Shown piece by piece: positions 9,254 through 17,786 of a DNA stretch of 64,000 bases; the first letter of the stretch is position 1; each line of letters begins with the position of its first letter. This DNA is from Pantoea sp. Ep11b (GTDB lineage: Bacteria; Pseudomonadota; Gammaproteobacteria; Enterobacterales; Enterobacteriaceae): the NCBI RefSeq assembly GCF_040783975.1, contig NZ_CP160631.1, forward strand, positions 2,294,001 to 2,358,000, read 5' to 3'. A program made the translations under genes and the position numbers. The notes under the pieces were generated by a model. That model was not told where the DNA came from and searched no databases. It worked only from the letters and a program-made list of their open reading frames with translations.

Positions 9254-10294
9254 ATGAAAAAACTCCTGCTCGCTGTTATCGCCTCCTCACTGCTCTGCAG
9301 CACCGTCTATGCGGCCGAGCTGGCACCGCTGCAGTCCGACACCGAACCGGATCGCACCGACTGGACCCAGCTCGACAGCAAATATGGCGCACTGCCGAAA
9401 GTCGATAAATCGCTGAAGATTGGCGGCGTCTCCAAGACCCTGACCAATGAATACTGGCGTTCGCTCGGCGAGGGCTACCAGAACGTCGCGAAGAAGTATG
9501 GCTTCACCGTGGCCTATCAGGCGGCGGCCAATGAAGATGACCAGCTTGGCCAGCTGTCGATTGCCGAAACGCTGATCTCGCAGGGCTTCAACGGCCTGCT
9601 GGTGTCGCCTCAGACCGACATCAACCTGGAGCCTGCGCTGGAGAGTGCCAGCAGCAAAAAGATCCCGGTGGTGAACGTGAATGATGCGGTGATGCCGAAT
9701 GCGCGTTACTACGTGGGTAACGTTCAGAAAGATAACGGCGTGCGGGTGGCGAAGTGGTTTATCCAGCACCATCCGCAGGGTGGCAAGGTGGCGGTAATTG
9801 AGGGGCAGCCGGGCGTTTATGCCGCCGGACAGCGTACCCGTGGCTTCAAAGAGACGCTGGCGACGGCCGGTAAGTTCACGATTGTTGCCAGCGTGCCAGC
9901 CAACTGGAGCCGCGAGCAGGCCTTTAACGCCGCCTCGACCATTCTTCAGCAGCATCCCGACCTGATCGGCTTCTACGCCAACAACGACACCATGGCACTG
10001 GGCGTGGTGGAAGCGGTGCGCGCACAGAACAAAGCGTCACAGGTTGCCATCTTCGGCACTGACGGCATCTCCGATGCCTACGCCTCCATCAAGCGCGGTG
10101 AACTCACCGGCACGGTGGACAGTTTCCCGGTGCTGACCGGCGAAGTGGCGATGGACGTGATGATCCGTCTGATCAACGGTCAGAAGCTGTCGCGCGTGGT
10201 ATCCACACCGCAGGCGCTGATCACCAAAGAGAACGTCGATGCGTTCTCCACCAAAGACAACAACCGGCTGCGTCAGTTGCTGGCGCAGCAGTAA
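9254..10294 (+). CDS. Periplasmic sugar-binding protein of an ABC importer (RbsB-like)
   Basis: A 346-residue protein with a clear signal peptide (MKKLLLAVIASSLL...VYAAE, cleavage near residue 21). The mature part is a two-lobed type I periplasmic binding protein: KSLKIGGVSKTLTNEYW starts the first lobe, and FNGLLVSPQTDINLEPAL and GFYANNDTMALGVVEAV are typical of the ribose/galactose-binding class. It delivers the sugar to the RbsA-like ATPase and RbsC-like permease encoded next. The A-rich stretch before ATG 9254 has only a poor Shine-Dalgarno match. Ligand unknown. Confidence 0.9.
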   Translation: MKKLLLAVIASSLLCSTVYAAELAPLQSDTEPDRTDWTQLDSKYGALPKVDKSLKIGGVSKTLTNEYWRSLGEGYQNVAKKYGFTVAYQAAANEDDQLGQLSIAETLISQGFNGLLVSPQTDINLEPALESASSKKIPVVNVNDAVMPNARYYVGNVQKDNGVRVAKWFIQHHPQGGKVAVIEGQPGVYAAGQRTRGFKETLATAGKFTIVASVPANWSREQAFNAASTILQQHPDLIGFYANNDTMALGVVEAVRAQNKASQVAIFGTDGISDAYASIKRGELTGTVDSFPVLTGEVAMDVMIRLINGQKLSRVVSTPQALITKENVDAFSTKDNNRLRQLLAQQ

Positions 10295-10310
10295 GTCAGC
10301 GGGAGCGGGT

Positions 10311-11813
10311 ATGGAAGAGTTTCGCTTAACGATGCGCGGCATCAGCAAAAGTTACGGTAACGCCGCCGCGCTGCAGGATGTCGATTTCTCGGTGCGGCCC
10401 GGTGAGGTGCATGCGCTGATTGGGGAAAACGGCGCGGGGAAATCCACCCTGCTGAATATTCTCTCCGGCGTGCGCGGTGCGGACAGCGGTGAGATCAGCG
10501 TCAACGGCAGTCCGGTTCAGATCCGCTCGCCGCTCAGCGCCCGTCAGGCCGGGATCGCGATGATCCACCAGGAGCTGCAGCATGTGCCTGAGCTTTCTGT
10601 GGCGCAGAACATGTTTCTGGGCCGACCGCTGACCCGCGCCGGGGGGATGTGGGTCGATAAAAAAGCGCAGCTGGCGCGCGCCACCCTGATTCTGAAGACG
10701 CTGGATCCGACCATCGATCCCGACACGCCAATCAGAAACCTCAAGGTGTCGCAGCAGCAGATCGTGGAGATTGCCCGGGCGCTGCTGGATAACGCCCGCA
10801 TCATCGCCATGGACGAACCGACCTCCAGCCTGACGCCGCGCGAGTTTGATCGCCTGGCGGAACTGATCGGCGATCTCAAAGCGACCGGGGTTTCGCTGAT
10901 CTACGTGTCGCACAAGATGAATGAGATTTTCCGGGTCTGCGACCGCGCCACCATTATGCGTGACGGCAGGCAGGTCGGCGTGGTCAACATCAGCGATGAG
11001 GATGAGGAGAGCATCGTCGCCAGAATGGTCGGACGGAAGATCGACAAGCTCGACCATCAGGCGTTCGTCAGCGACCGCGAAGTGCTGCGGGTCGAGGATC
11101 TGACGCGCGGCAGCGAGGTGGTTTCCGCCAGCTTCAGCGTGCGGGCGGGCGAGGTGCTGGGCGTGGCCGGACTGGTCGGCGCGGGCCGCACCGAACTGCT
11201 GAAACTGATCGCCGGTATCGACAGACGAACCCGCGGCACCGTGAGCGTTAACGGCAGGGCGGTCAGGAATCACAGCGTGCGCGCCGCGATTCAGGCCGGC
11301 ATCGGCCTGGTGCCCGAAGATCGTAAAAAAGAGGGCATCATCAAAGAGCGGGCGGTGAAGATGAACATGGCGCTGCCGTCGATGCATCGCTTCACGGCGG
11401 CGGGTCTCATCAGTCAGTCCCGGCTGGGCCGCGAGGCGCTGCGGGTGATGGGCGATCTGCGCCTGCGGCCGCTCGACATCGAAAAGCCCATCGGCACGCT
11501 GAGCGGCGGCAACCAGCAGAAGGTGATCATCGGCCGCTGGGTAGCCGCGGATGCGGAGGTGTTCCTGTTTGATGAGCCGACGCGCGGCATCGACATCGGG
11601 GCCAAGTCGGAGATCTATCATCTGATTGAAAAACTGGCCCAGGCGGGCAAAGCGATTGTGGTGGTGTCGTCGGAGATGACGGAGATCATCCGCATCTCGG
11701 ATCGGGTGCTGGTGATGCGCGAGGGACGGATAACCAAAGAGTTAACCGGCAGCGCGATCACCGAAGAGAACATCGCCCGTTATGCCATTAAAGATATCGA
11801 TCCAGGCGCCTGA
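10311..11813 (+). CDS. Sugar ABC transporter ATPase, tandem RbsA/MglA type
   Basis: A 500-residue cytoplasmic protein with two ABC domains. The first has Walker A GENGAGKST, signature-region NLKVSQQQIVEIARAL and Walker B IIAMDEPTSSL. The second has the degenerate P-loop GLVGAGRTELL seen in this family, then GTLSGGNQQKVIIGRW and VFLFDEPTRGIDIGA. Such fused ATPases drive import of pentoses, hexoses and polyols. ATG 10311 follows GGGAG and lies 16 bp after the binding-protein gene. The frame is open further upstream within that gene, but there is no ribosome site there. Confidence 0.93.
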   Translation: MEEFRLTMRGISKSYGNAAALQDVDFSVRPGEVHALIGENGAGKSTLLNILSGVRGADSGEISVNGSPVQIRSPLSARQAGIAMIHQELQHVPELSVAQNMFLGRPLTRAGGMWVDKKAQLARATLILKTLDPTIDPDTPIRNLKVSQQQIVEIARALLDNARIIAMDEPTSSLTPREFDRLAELIGDLKATGVSLIYVSHKMNEIFRVCDRATIMRDGRQVGVVNISDEDEESIVARMVGRKIDKLDHQAFVSDREVLRVEDLTRGSEVVSASFSVRAGEVLGVAGLVGAGRTELLKLIAGIDRRTRGTVSVNGRAVRNHSVRAAIQAGIGLVPEDRKKEGIIKERAVKMNMALPSMHRFTAAGLISQSRLGREALRVMGDLRLRPLDIEKPIGTLSGGNQQKVIIGRWVAADAEVFLFDEPTRGIDIGAKSEIYHLIEKLAQAGKAIVVVSSEMTEIIRISDRVLVMREGRITKELTGSAITEENIARYAIKDIDPGA

Positions 11814-11845
11814 CCGCTGTCCTGACACTTATTAAGGTGATAATT

Positions 11846-12817
11846 ATGACGACCCAGACCTCCACCGGGCCAGGCACCCGACCTGCACTGCGGCTTAAGT
11901 TTAATCTGCGCGATGCGGGCACCCTGATTGGCCTGTTTATTATCATGGTGACATTTTCGTTTCTGTCGCCGGTCTTTTTTACCGTGCCCAATCTGCTGAA
12001 CATCCTGCAGCAGTCCTCCATTAACGCCCTGATTGCGCTGGGGATGACGATGGTCATCATCTCAGGCGGGATTGACCTCTCGGTCGGTCCGGCGGCGGCG
12101 CTCTCGGCGGTGCTGGGCGCAACGCTGATGGCGTCGGGCGTGCCGGTGCCGCTGGCGATCCTCGCGACGCTGGGGGTCGGCGCGCTGTGCGGACTCTTCA
12201 GCGGCACGCTGATTGCCTATGCCGGACTGCAGCCGTTTATCGTGACGCTGGGCGGCCTCTCGCTGTTCCGGGCCATTGCGCTGATTTACACCGGCGGCAA
12301 TCCCATCTTCGGGATCCCGCTGACGTTTCGCAGCCTGATTAACAGCGACCTCCTGGGGATCCCGACACCGATTGTGATTGTGGCAGTGATTGCGCTGCTG
12401 CTCTGGACGGTGATGAATAAGACCCCGCTGGGGGAGTATATTCTGGCCATCGGCGGCAACGAAGAGGCGGCGCGGGTTGCCGGGGTGCCGGTGAAGCGGA
12501 CCAAGGTTACCGTCTATGTGCTGTCCGGTCTGCTGGCATCGCTCGCGTCGCTGATCCTGATCGGTCGTCTCGGCGCGGCGGAGCCGACCATCGGTAACCT
12601 CTGGGAGCTGGACGCTATCGCGGCGGCGGCCATCGGCGGGGCCTCGCTGATGGGCGGCAAGGGCAGCATCTTCGGCACGCTGATCGGTGTGGTCATCCTG
12701 GGCGTATTACGTAACGGTCTGACCTTACTGAACATTCAGGCCTTTTACCAATTGCTCGCTACCGGCCTTATTATTATCATAGCGATGTTGATTGACCGGG
12801 CGACCCGAGGCAAGTAA
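11846..12817 (+). CDS. Sugar ABC transporter permease, RbsC type
   Basis: A 323-residue inner-membrane protein with eight to ten helices. The motifs GMTMVIISGGIDLSVGP, GLQPFIVTLGGLSLFR, GGNEEAARVAGVPV and AAAIGGASLMGGKGS are hallmarks of the BPD_transp_2 ribose/xylose permease family. It presumably works as a dimer with the preceding ATPase. ATG 11846 has AAGGTGA ahead of it; GTG 11837 is less likely. Its stop codon overlaps the start of the RpiR gene (TAATG), pointing to translational coupling. Confidence 0.93.
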   Translation: MTTQTSTGPGTRPALRLKFNLRDAGTLIGLFIIMVTFSFLSPVFFTVPNLLNILQQSSINALIALGMTMVIISGGIDLSVGPAAALSAVLGATLMASGVPVPLAILATLGVGALCGLFSGTLIAYAGLQPFIVTLGGLSLFRAIALIYTGGNPIFGIPLTFRSLINSDLLGIPTPIVIVAVIALLLWTVMNKTPLGEYILAIGGNEEAARVAGVPVKRTKVTVYVLSGLLASLASLILIGRLGAAEPTIGNLWELDAIAAAAIGGASLMGGKGSIFGTLIGVVILGVLRNGLTLLNIQAFYQLLATGLIIIIAMLIDRATRGK

Positions 12818-13674
12818 TGAAGCAAGATCCGCGAGCCATTGGCGCTCAGATTCGCATGCGTTTGCCCCAACTGACGCCGTTAGAACGGCGGGTCGCTGAG
12901 GCGATCATGGCCCGCACCGACATTACCGAGCAGTCTTCGTTAAAGGAGATTGCGCAGGAGAATAATGTCTCTGAAGCGATGATTGTGAAGATAACCAAAA
13001 AGCTTAACTTCACCGGCTTCAGGCATTTCAGAAGTGGTCTGATTTACTACAACCAGTCTGAGGTGGCGGGACTTCATGCGGAAATTGAGCCGGATGATTC
13101 GTCGGAGCAGTTGCTGACCAAAGTGTTCAGAACCTCTATCCAGGCGATCGAAGAGACCTTATCGATTCTGGATGTCTCTGAATTCAATCGTGCGGCAGAC
13201 ATCATCTTTAAAGCGCGTCATATCGATCTCTACGCCGTGGGCGGTTCTGCCGCTGTGGCGCGGGATCTGTCGCACAAGATGCTGAAGATCGGCATCAAAA
13301 CGACCGTCTATGACGACGCCCATATCATGCTGATGTCCGCCGCCGTGTTATCTGACGACGATGTGGTTATCGCCATCAGTCATTCGGGCGCCACACGTGC
13401 GGTGAACGATCCGGTCAGGCTGGCGGGAAAGAATGGCGCGAAGGTTATCGCCATCACCAACTACGCCGAATCCCCGATCGCGCAGAACGCCCATGTGGTC
13501 CTCAATTCAACCTCTCAGGGATCGCATCTGCTGGGTGAAAACGCCGCGTCACGCATCGCCCAGCTGAATATTCTGGATGCGCTGTTTGTCGCTATCGCCA
13601 AGAAAGATCTGAAGCGGGCGGAGAAGAACCTGATGAAAACCCAGCATGCGGTTCAGGATCTGCGGGAATTCTAA
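12817..13674 (+). CDS. RpiR-family transcriptional regulator with SIS domain
   Basis: A 285-residue protein with an N-terminal RpiR helix-turn-helix (LTPLERRVAEAIMAR, then SLKEIAQENNVSEAMIVKI) and a C-terminal sugar-isomerase-fold domain (ILDVSEF through VIAISHSGATRAV and GAKVIAITNY), which binds phosphosugars. RpiR proteins usually repress or activate a neighbouring catabolic operon in response to a sugar phosphate. Lying between permease and kinase, it is probably the local regulator, acting at the palindrome near 8155. It overlaps the permease gene by one base and ends 2 bp before the kinase gene. Confidence 0.92.
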   Translation: MKQDPRAIGAQIRMRLPQLTPLERRVAEAIMARTDITEQSSLKEIAQENNVSEAMIVKITKKLNFTGFRHFRSGLIYYNQSEVAGLHAEIEPDDSSEQLLTKVFRTSIQAIEETLSILDVSEFNRAADIIFKARHIDLYAVGGSAAVARDLSHKMLKIGIKTTVYDDAHIMLMSAAVLSDDDVVIAISHSGATRAVNDPVRLAGKNGAKVIAITNYAESPIAQNAHVVLNSTSQGSHLLGENAASRIAQLNILDALFVAIAKKDLKRAEKNLMKTQHAVQDLREF

Positions 13675-13676
13675 CT

Positions 13677-14537
13677 ATGAGCAAAATTGCAGTCACCGGC
13701 AGTCTTCATTACGACATTATGCTGGATGCGCCTCATCGCCCTGAAAAAGGCGAAACGGTGATGGGCAGCGCCTGTCGCTATAAGTCTGGCGGCAAGGGCG
13801 GTAATCAGGCGGTCGCTGCCGCGCACGCGGGGGCTTCGGTCCGTTTCGCCGGTGCCGTGGGTGATGACGCGCAGGGGCAGTTCCTGCGGGATCATCTGCA
13901 GCAGGCGGGCGTGGAGATCACGGCGGTCAGCGTCATCCCCGCATCGCCCTCCGGGATGAGCGTCGCCATTACCGACGCCGAAGGGGATTACGGCGCGGTA
14001 GTGGTTTCCAATGCCAATCAGCAGATCCCGCTGACCACCTTTGCGCAGCCCGACTTCTGGCAGGACGTTTCGCTGCTGGTGCTGCAGAATGAGGTGCCGG
14101 AGGCGGTCAATCTCTGCGCCGCCAGGGCCGCCCGGCAGCGGGGGATTATCGTCTGCGTGAATGCCGCGCCCGCTCGTGCACTGTCGGCGGACTTTGCAGC
14201 CTGCATCGATCTGCTGGTGGTGAACGCCATTGAGGCGCGCGACATGTGCGGGGTTAGCGTACAGGATCTGACGTCGGCGTATGCGGCGGCGGACGCGCTG
14301 GCCAGCCGGTTTGCCCGCGTGGTGGTCACCGCCGGCGAACATGGGGTGGCGTACAGTGAATCAGGAGAGACGCGGACGCTGGCGGCAGAGAAGGTCACGC
14401 TGGTCAGTACTCACGGCGCGGGGGACTGTTTTGTCGGAGTGTTGTGCCAGCGCCTGAGCCGTGGCGCAACGCTGGCGGAGGCGGTCAGTGACGCGAATCG
14501 TGCGGCTGCCGATCACGTCTCCCGGCCGCTGCAGTAA
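13677..14537 (+). CDS. PfkB/ribokinase-family carbohydrate kinase
   Basis: A 286-residue cytoplasmic kinase with both PfkB signatures: YKSGGKGGNQAVAAAHAGA near residue 38 and STHGAGDCFVGVL near residue 242, whose Asp is the catalytic base. The usual DT before the second motif is ST here, a mild departure. It would phosphorylate the sugar or isomerised sugar supplied by the operon, and its product is a plausible inducer for the RpiR regulator. It is the last gene of the unit and is followed by a hairpin. Confidence 0.9.
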   Translation: MSKIAVTGSLHYDIMLDAPHRPEKGETVMGSACRYKSGGKGGNQAVAAAHAGASVRFAGAVGDDAQGQFLRDHLQQAGVEITAVSVIPASPSGMSVAITDAEGDYGAVVVSNANQQIPLTTFAQPDFWQDVSLLVLQNEVPEAVNLCAARAARQRGIIVCVNAAPARALSADFAACIDLLVVNAIEARDMCGVSVQDLTSAYAAADALASRFARVVVTAGEHGVAYSESGETRTLAAEKVTLVSTHGAGDCFVGVLCQRLSRGATLAEAVSDANRAAADHVSRPLQ

Positions 14538-14543
14538 AGGCGC

Positions 14544-14574
14544 GAGCGTGCCACGTCACCGACGCGGCACGCTC
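14544..14574. terminator. Hairpin between kinase and curA-like genes
   Basis: GAGCGTGCC and GGCACGCTC form a 9-bp stem between two convergent genes. Only a short T-rich tract follows. It may act as a bidirectional terminator. Confidence 0.6.
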
Positions 14575-14580
14575 CTCTTA

Positions 14581-15612
14581 TCAGGCGCCGACATTCACCA
14601 CGGTTTTACCGAAGTTTTTGCCATTCAGCATATCGATAAACGCCTGCGGCGCATTCTCTAAGCCTTCGATCATGTGCTCGCGATAGTGGATTTTTTTGCT
14701 CTCCACCAGCGGCGTCATCGCCTTCAGGAACTCAGGATAGCGGTCGCCGTAATCCTGGAAGATGATAAAGCCCTGCATACGGATACGACGCTTCAGAATA
14801 CCCGCCATGATCAGTGACGTTCTGTCCGGGCCTTCCGGCAGCTCACGCTGGCTGTAAGCGGAGACCAGCCCGCAGACCGGTACACGCGCAGCGGTGTTAA
14901 GCAGCGGGAACACCGCGTCAAACACTTTGCCGCCCACGTTTTCGAAGTAGATATCGATACCATCCGGGCAGGCATTTTTCAGCTGCTCTTCGAAATCGGC
15001 GCTGTGGTGGTCAATACAGGCATCAAAGCCCAGCGTATCGACCGCATAACGGCATTTCTCTTCACCGCCCGCCACACCGACGACGCGACAACCTTTCTGT
15101 TTACCCAGCTGACCGACCGTAGCACCGACCGGGCCGGTTGCGGCGGCCACGACCAGGGTTTCACCGGCCTGAGGCTGACCGATATCCATCAGGCCCATAT
15201 AGGCGGTAAAGCCTGGCATTCCCAGAATACCCAGCGCCCAGGAGGGGTGGGGCAGATCGTTGCCCAGCTTCGCGATCTCTTTGCCATCGGAGACGGCATA
15301 CTCCTGCCAGCCGCTCTGTGACAGCACCCAGTCTCCGGTCTTAAAGTCGCTGTGCTTAGAGGCCGCGACCTGACAGACGGTGCCGCCGACCATTGGCTGA
15401 TCCAGCTCGGCGGGCGCAGCGTAGGATTTACCCTCATCCATCCGGCCACGCATATAGGGGTCCAGTGACAGGTAAATGGTCTTCAGCAGCACTTCACCCT
15501 CTTTGATTTCCGGCACAGGCTGCGCCACATAGCGGAAATTCTCTTTGGTCGGTTCACCCTGAGGACGTGAAGCGAGTAACCAGGCGTGATTCTGCGTTGC
15601 TTGTTCAGTCAT
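14581..15612 (-). CDS. curA: NADPH-dependent curcumin/alkenal reductase (CurA-like, zinc-free MDR)
   Basis: A 343-residue medium-chain dehydrogenase/reductase without zinc ligands. It aligns from memory along its whole length with E. coli CurA/YncB: YLSLDPYMRGRM, LGMPGFTAYMGLLDIGQ-like and LVVAAATGPVGATVGQLGK (the dinucleotide fold), GIDIYFENVGGKVFD and KNFGKTVVNVG. The family reduces double bonds of enones and curcumin with NADPH in the cytosol. The start at 15612 is fixed by AAGGAAGAG; the frame continues upstream to 15825 without support. It is monocistronic and convergent with the sugar operon. Confidence 0.9.
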   Translation of the reverse strand: MTEQATQNHAWLLASRPQGEPTKENFRYVAQPVPEIKEGEVLLKTIYLSLDPYMRGRMDEGKSYAAPAELDQPMVGGTVCQVAASKHSDFKTGDWVLSQSGWQEYAVSDGKEIAKLGNDLPHPSWALGILGMPGFTAYMGLMDIGQPQAGETLVVAAATGPVGATVGQLGKQKGCRVVGVAGGEEKCRYAVDTLGFDACIDHHSADFEEQLKNACPDGIDIYFENVGGKVFDAVFPLLNTAARVPVCGLVSAYSQRELPEGPDRTSLIMAGILKRRIRMQGFIIFQDYGDRYPEFLKAMTPLVESKKIHYREHMIEGLENAPQAFIDMLNGKNFGKTVVNVGA

Positions 15613-15921
15613 CGTCTCTTCCTTCTGTAGCCGGGCGATGCAAGGAGCATCGCCGTTTGAATACAGCAAAGTGTAGATGACCCTGGCGGGAATGCGTTTA
15701 GCGTGACGAGCGGTAAACCGCCGGAGCCGATGTGCGGGCAGGGCGTACAGAACGCAGCGGCAGCCCGGCTGCGGCGGGATCACGATGTTGATAGCCGGGT
15801 GAATGACAGTCACATCCGCTTGCAAAAAAGCGCGCCGGCGCGGCGGCCGTTACCGCACCCGGTGACACAGGGCGCGGAACGGCGTGTGATAAAAATTTCT
15901 CTTTTAGCGAAGAGGGTTAGC

Positions 15922-16324
15922 ATGACGATTCAGCATCTGCGTATCGCCCGGCCGGTGACGGATCTGGCGCTCAGCAGCCGTGTCTGATGTCACGGGCTGG
16001 GACTGCAGAACATCGGCGGGTTTACCGGCCATCAGGGATTCAGCGGTGTTATGCTGGGGGCGGACGGGCTGGGCTGGCATCTGGAATTTACCCCATTGTC
16101 CGGGCCATCCGCTTCTGCCTGCGCCTACAGAGGACGATCTGCTGGTGCTCTACCTTCCCTGTCACGCGGCGTGGCGCGATCGTTGTGCCCGCATGGATGA
16201 GGCTGGCTTCCGGCGGGTGCCTGCGTTTAATCCTTACTGGGATCGGCAGGGCGTGACATTCAGTGATCAGGACGGTTATCGTGTCGTGATCCAGCACGCA
16301 GCCTGGCCCCCTCAACCTCTCTGA
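15922..16324 (+). pseudogene. Broken VOC (glyoxalase-fold) family gene, YycE-like
   Basis: ATG 15922, after GAGGGTTAG, opens MTIQHLRIARPVTDLAL and meets TGA at 15985-15987. The same frame continues as CHGLGLQNIGGFTGHQG and GLGWHLEFT. At the CCCC run 16091-16094 the reading shifts by one base, to CPGHPLLPAPTEDDLLVLYL and on to the stop at 16324. Dropping one C restores THCPGHP. Joined, the pieces make a VOC protein of about 133 codons, the usual length of small glyoxalase-like metal enzymes. Two independent lesions argue for a pseudogene, though a sequencing error in the homopolymer is possible for one of them. Function of the intact gene is unknown. Confidence 0.75.
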
Positions 16325-16340
16325 TAAACCGGAGCAGACT

Positions 16341-16961
16341 TTGAACATTCTCTGCCTGCATACAGCGGCCAGTAATATCGCGATATTTGATGCCGCCGCA
16401 ACGACCCTGGCGCAGAACGCGACGCCGCTCAGTCATCGGGTGATGCCTGAACTGCTGGCGGAGGCGGAGCGCAGCGGCGGGATGACGACACCGTTGCGCC
16501 GCCGGCTCGCACAGCTGATCGCCTCGCTGCTGCCGTCGTTTGATGCGATCCTGATTACCTGTTCAACGCTGGGCCCGGTCGCTGAGGATTTCTGCCCGCA
16601 GGATCGCGTCATGCGCACGGACGCTATGCTGGCCAGCGCGCTGCAGCGTCATGCAGGACGCACGGTGGCGCTCTGCGCTGCCGAATCCACCCTGGCGGCG
16701 ACACGGACGCTCTTCTGTCAGCCCGGCGGCCAGGTCGACGTTGTGCTGGTGGAGGATGCCTGGACCGCGTTTAAGGCAGGGGAGATCACCCGCTATTTCT
16801 CCCTGCTTGCCGCGGCGGCGGAGCAGGCTTATCAGCAGGGGGCCGTTGCGGTAGCACTGGCACAAAGCTCAATGACGCCGGTCGCACAGCAGTTTCCTGC
16901 TGCGCAGCGTCCGCTCACCGCACCGTTTCTGGCGCTGCAGGCCTGCTACGATCTCAGATGA
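16341..16961 (+). CDS. Asp/Glu/hydantoin racemase-like protein
   Basis: A 206-residue cytoplasmic protein. The two regions expected to carry the racemase catalytic cysteines are present: ITCSTLGPVAEDF and VALCAAESTLAAT. A TTG start at 16341 is supported by GGAGCAG eight bases upstream and by the immediately following conserved strand NILCLHTAASN. It starts 16 bp after the broken VOC gene and its last 8 bp overlap the convergent DeoR gene. The substrate is unknown. The family includes aspartate, glutamate, hydantoin and maleate enzymes. Confidence 0.72.
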   Translation: MNILCLHTAASNIAIFDAAATTLAQNATPLSHRVMPELLAEAERSGGMTTPLRRRLAQLIASLLPSFDAILITCSTLGPVAEDFCPQDRVMRTDAMLASALQRHAGRTVALCAAESTLAATRTLFCQPGGQVDVVLVEDAWTAFKAGEITRYFSLLAAAAEQAYQQGAVAVALAQSSMTPVAQQFPAAQRPLTAPFLALQACYDLR

Positions 16962-17703
16962 TCGTCACCCCCTGCTGATGCAATGCCCGATCCAGCGCCT
17001 CATCCGGCGCGGTCTCAGTAACCAGCATACTCGCCAGCGACAGATCGCCAATGGCAAACGCGGAGGCGGCGTTAAGCTTCTCCGCCGATGCCAGCACTAC
17101 GGTCTCTGCAGCGCGGCCTGCCAGGGCCCGCTTGACCGTTGCCTCCTCGAAATTACCTGTCGTCAGGCCCGCCGCCGGATGTACCCCGGTCACGCCCATA
17201 AAAAAGAGATCGGCGTTGATGCGGCTGAGTGACTCCAGCATCGCGGCGCCCACTGTGACAACCGAGTGGCGGTAGAGCTGGCCGCCCAGCAGGATAATCT
17301 CCACCTGTGGATGTTCAGCTAACGCCAGCGCCACGCTGGGGCTGTGGGTGACGGCCGTAAAGCTCAGCGTATCGGGCAACTGCTGCACCAGTTCTGCGCT
17401 GGTGGTGCCGCCATCGATCAGCACAATCTGCCCGGGCTGAATCAGCGTCACCGCCTTCTGCGCGATAACCCGCTTCGAGGCGGTCTGCACGCTTTTGCGT
17501 GTTTCGAAGGTGCCCAGTGCGGCAGAGACCGGCAGTGCGCCGCCGTAAACCCGCTGCAGCAATCCTTCGGCTGCCAGTTCACGCAGATCGCGGCGGATGG
17601 TGTCCTCGGAAAGGCCGAATCGCTGACTGAGATCGCGCGACTGCACCTGTTTTTCCTGCGCGAGCAGGGCGAGAATGGTCTGTTTACGTTGGCTGGAGAG
17701 CAT
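16954..17703 (-). CDS. DeoR/GlpR-family transcriptional regulator
   Basis: A 249-residue protein: N-terminal DeoR helix-turn-helix (MLSSQRKQTILALLAQ, DLSQRFGLSEDTIRRDL) and a C-terminal sensor domain with IVLIDGGTTSAELVQQLP and DLFFMGVTGVHPAAGLTTGN, which binds sugar phosphates in this family. Start 17703 gives the typical DeoR length and has GCAGG upstream; ATG codons at 17718 and 17748 are alternatives. It is divergent from nudK and tail-to-tail with the racemase-like gene. Two TGCATG elements lie in the 84-bp divergent gap and could be operator parts. Target genes are not evident. Confidence 0.88.
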   Translation of the reverse strand: MLSSQRKQTILALLAQEKQVQSRDLSQRFGLSEDTIRRDLRELAAEGLLQRVYGGALPVSAALGTFETRKSVQTASKRVIAQKAVTLIQPGQIVLIDGGTTSAELVQQLPDTLSFTAVTHSPSVALALAEHPQVEIILLGGQLYRHSVVTVGAAMLESLSRINADLFFMGVTGVHPAAGLTTGNFEEATVKRALAGRAAETVVLASAEKLNAASAFAIGDLSLASMLVTETAPDEALDRALHQQGVTII

Positions 17704-17786
17704 AAAACGGGCCTGCATGTTTTTTCTTGAGTTTGCACGATTCTGCATGATAGCGTGAAGGCTGTCTACTTATCCCGGAGAATACC

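Noticed and set aside
10326..11621. A 431-codon minus-strand frame across the sugar ATPase gene
   Set aside because: Antisense to an unmistakable tandem ABC ATPase; its composition (His/Arg/Gln-rich) is typical of a shadow frame.
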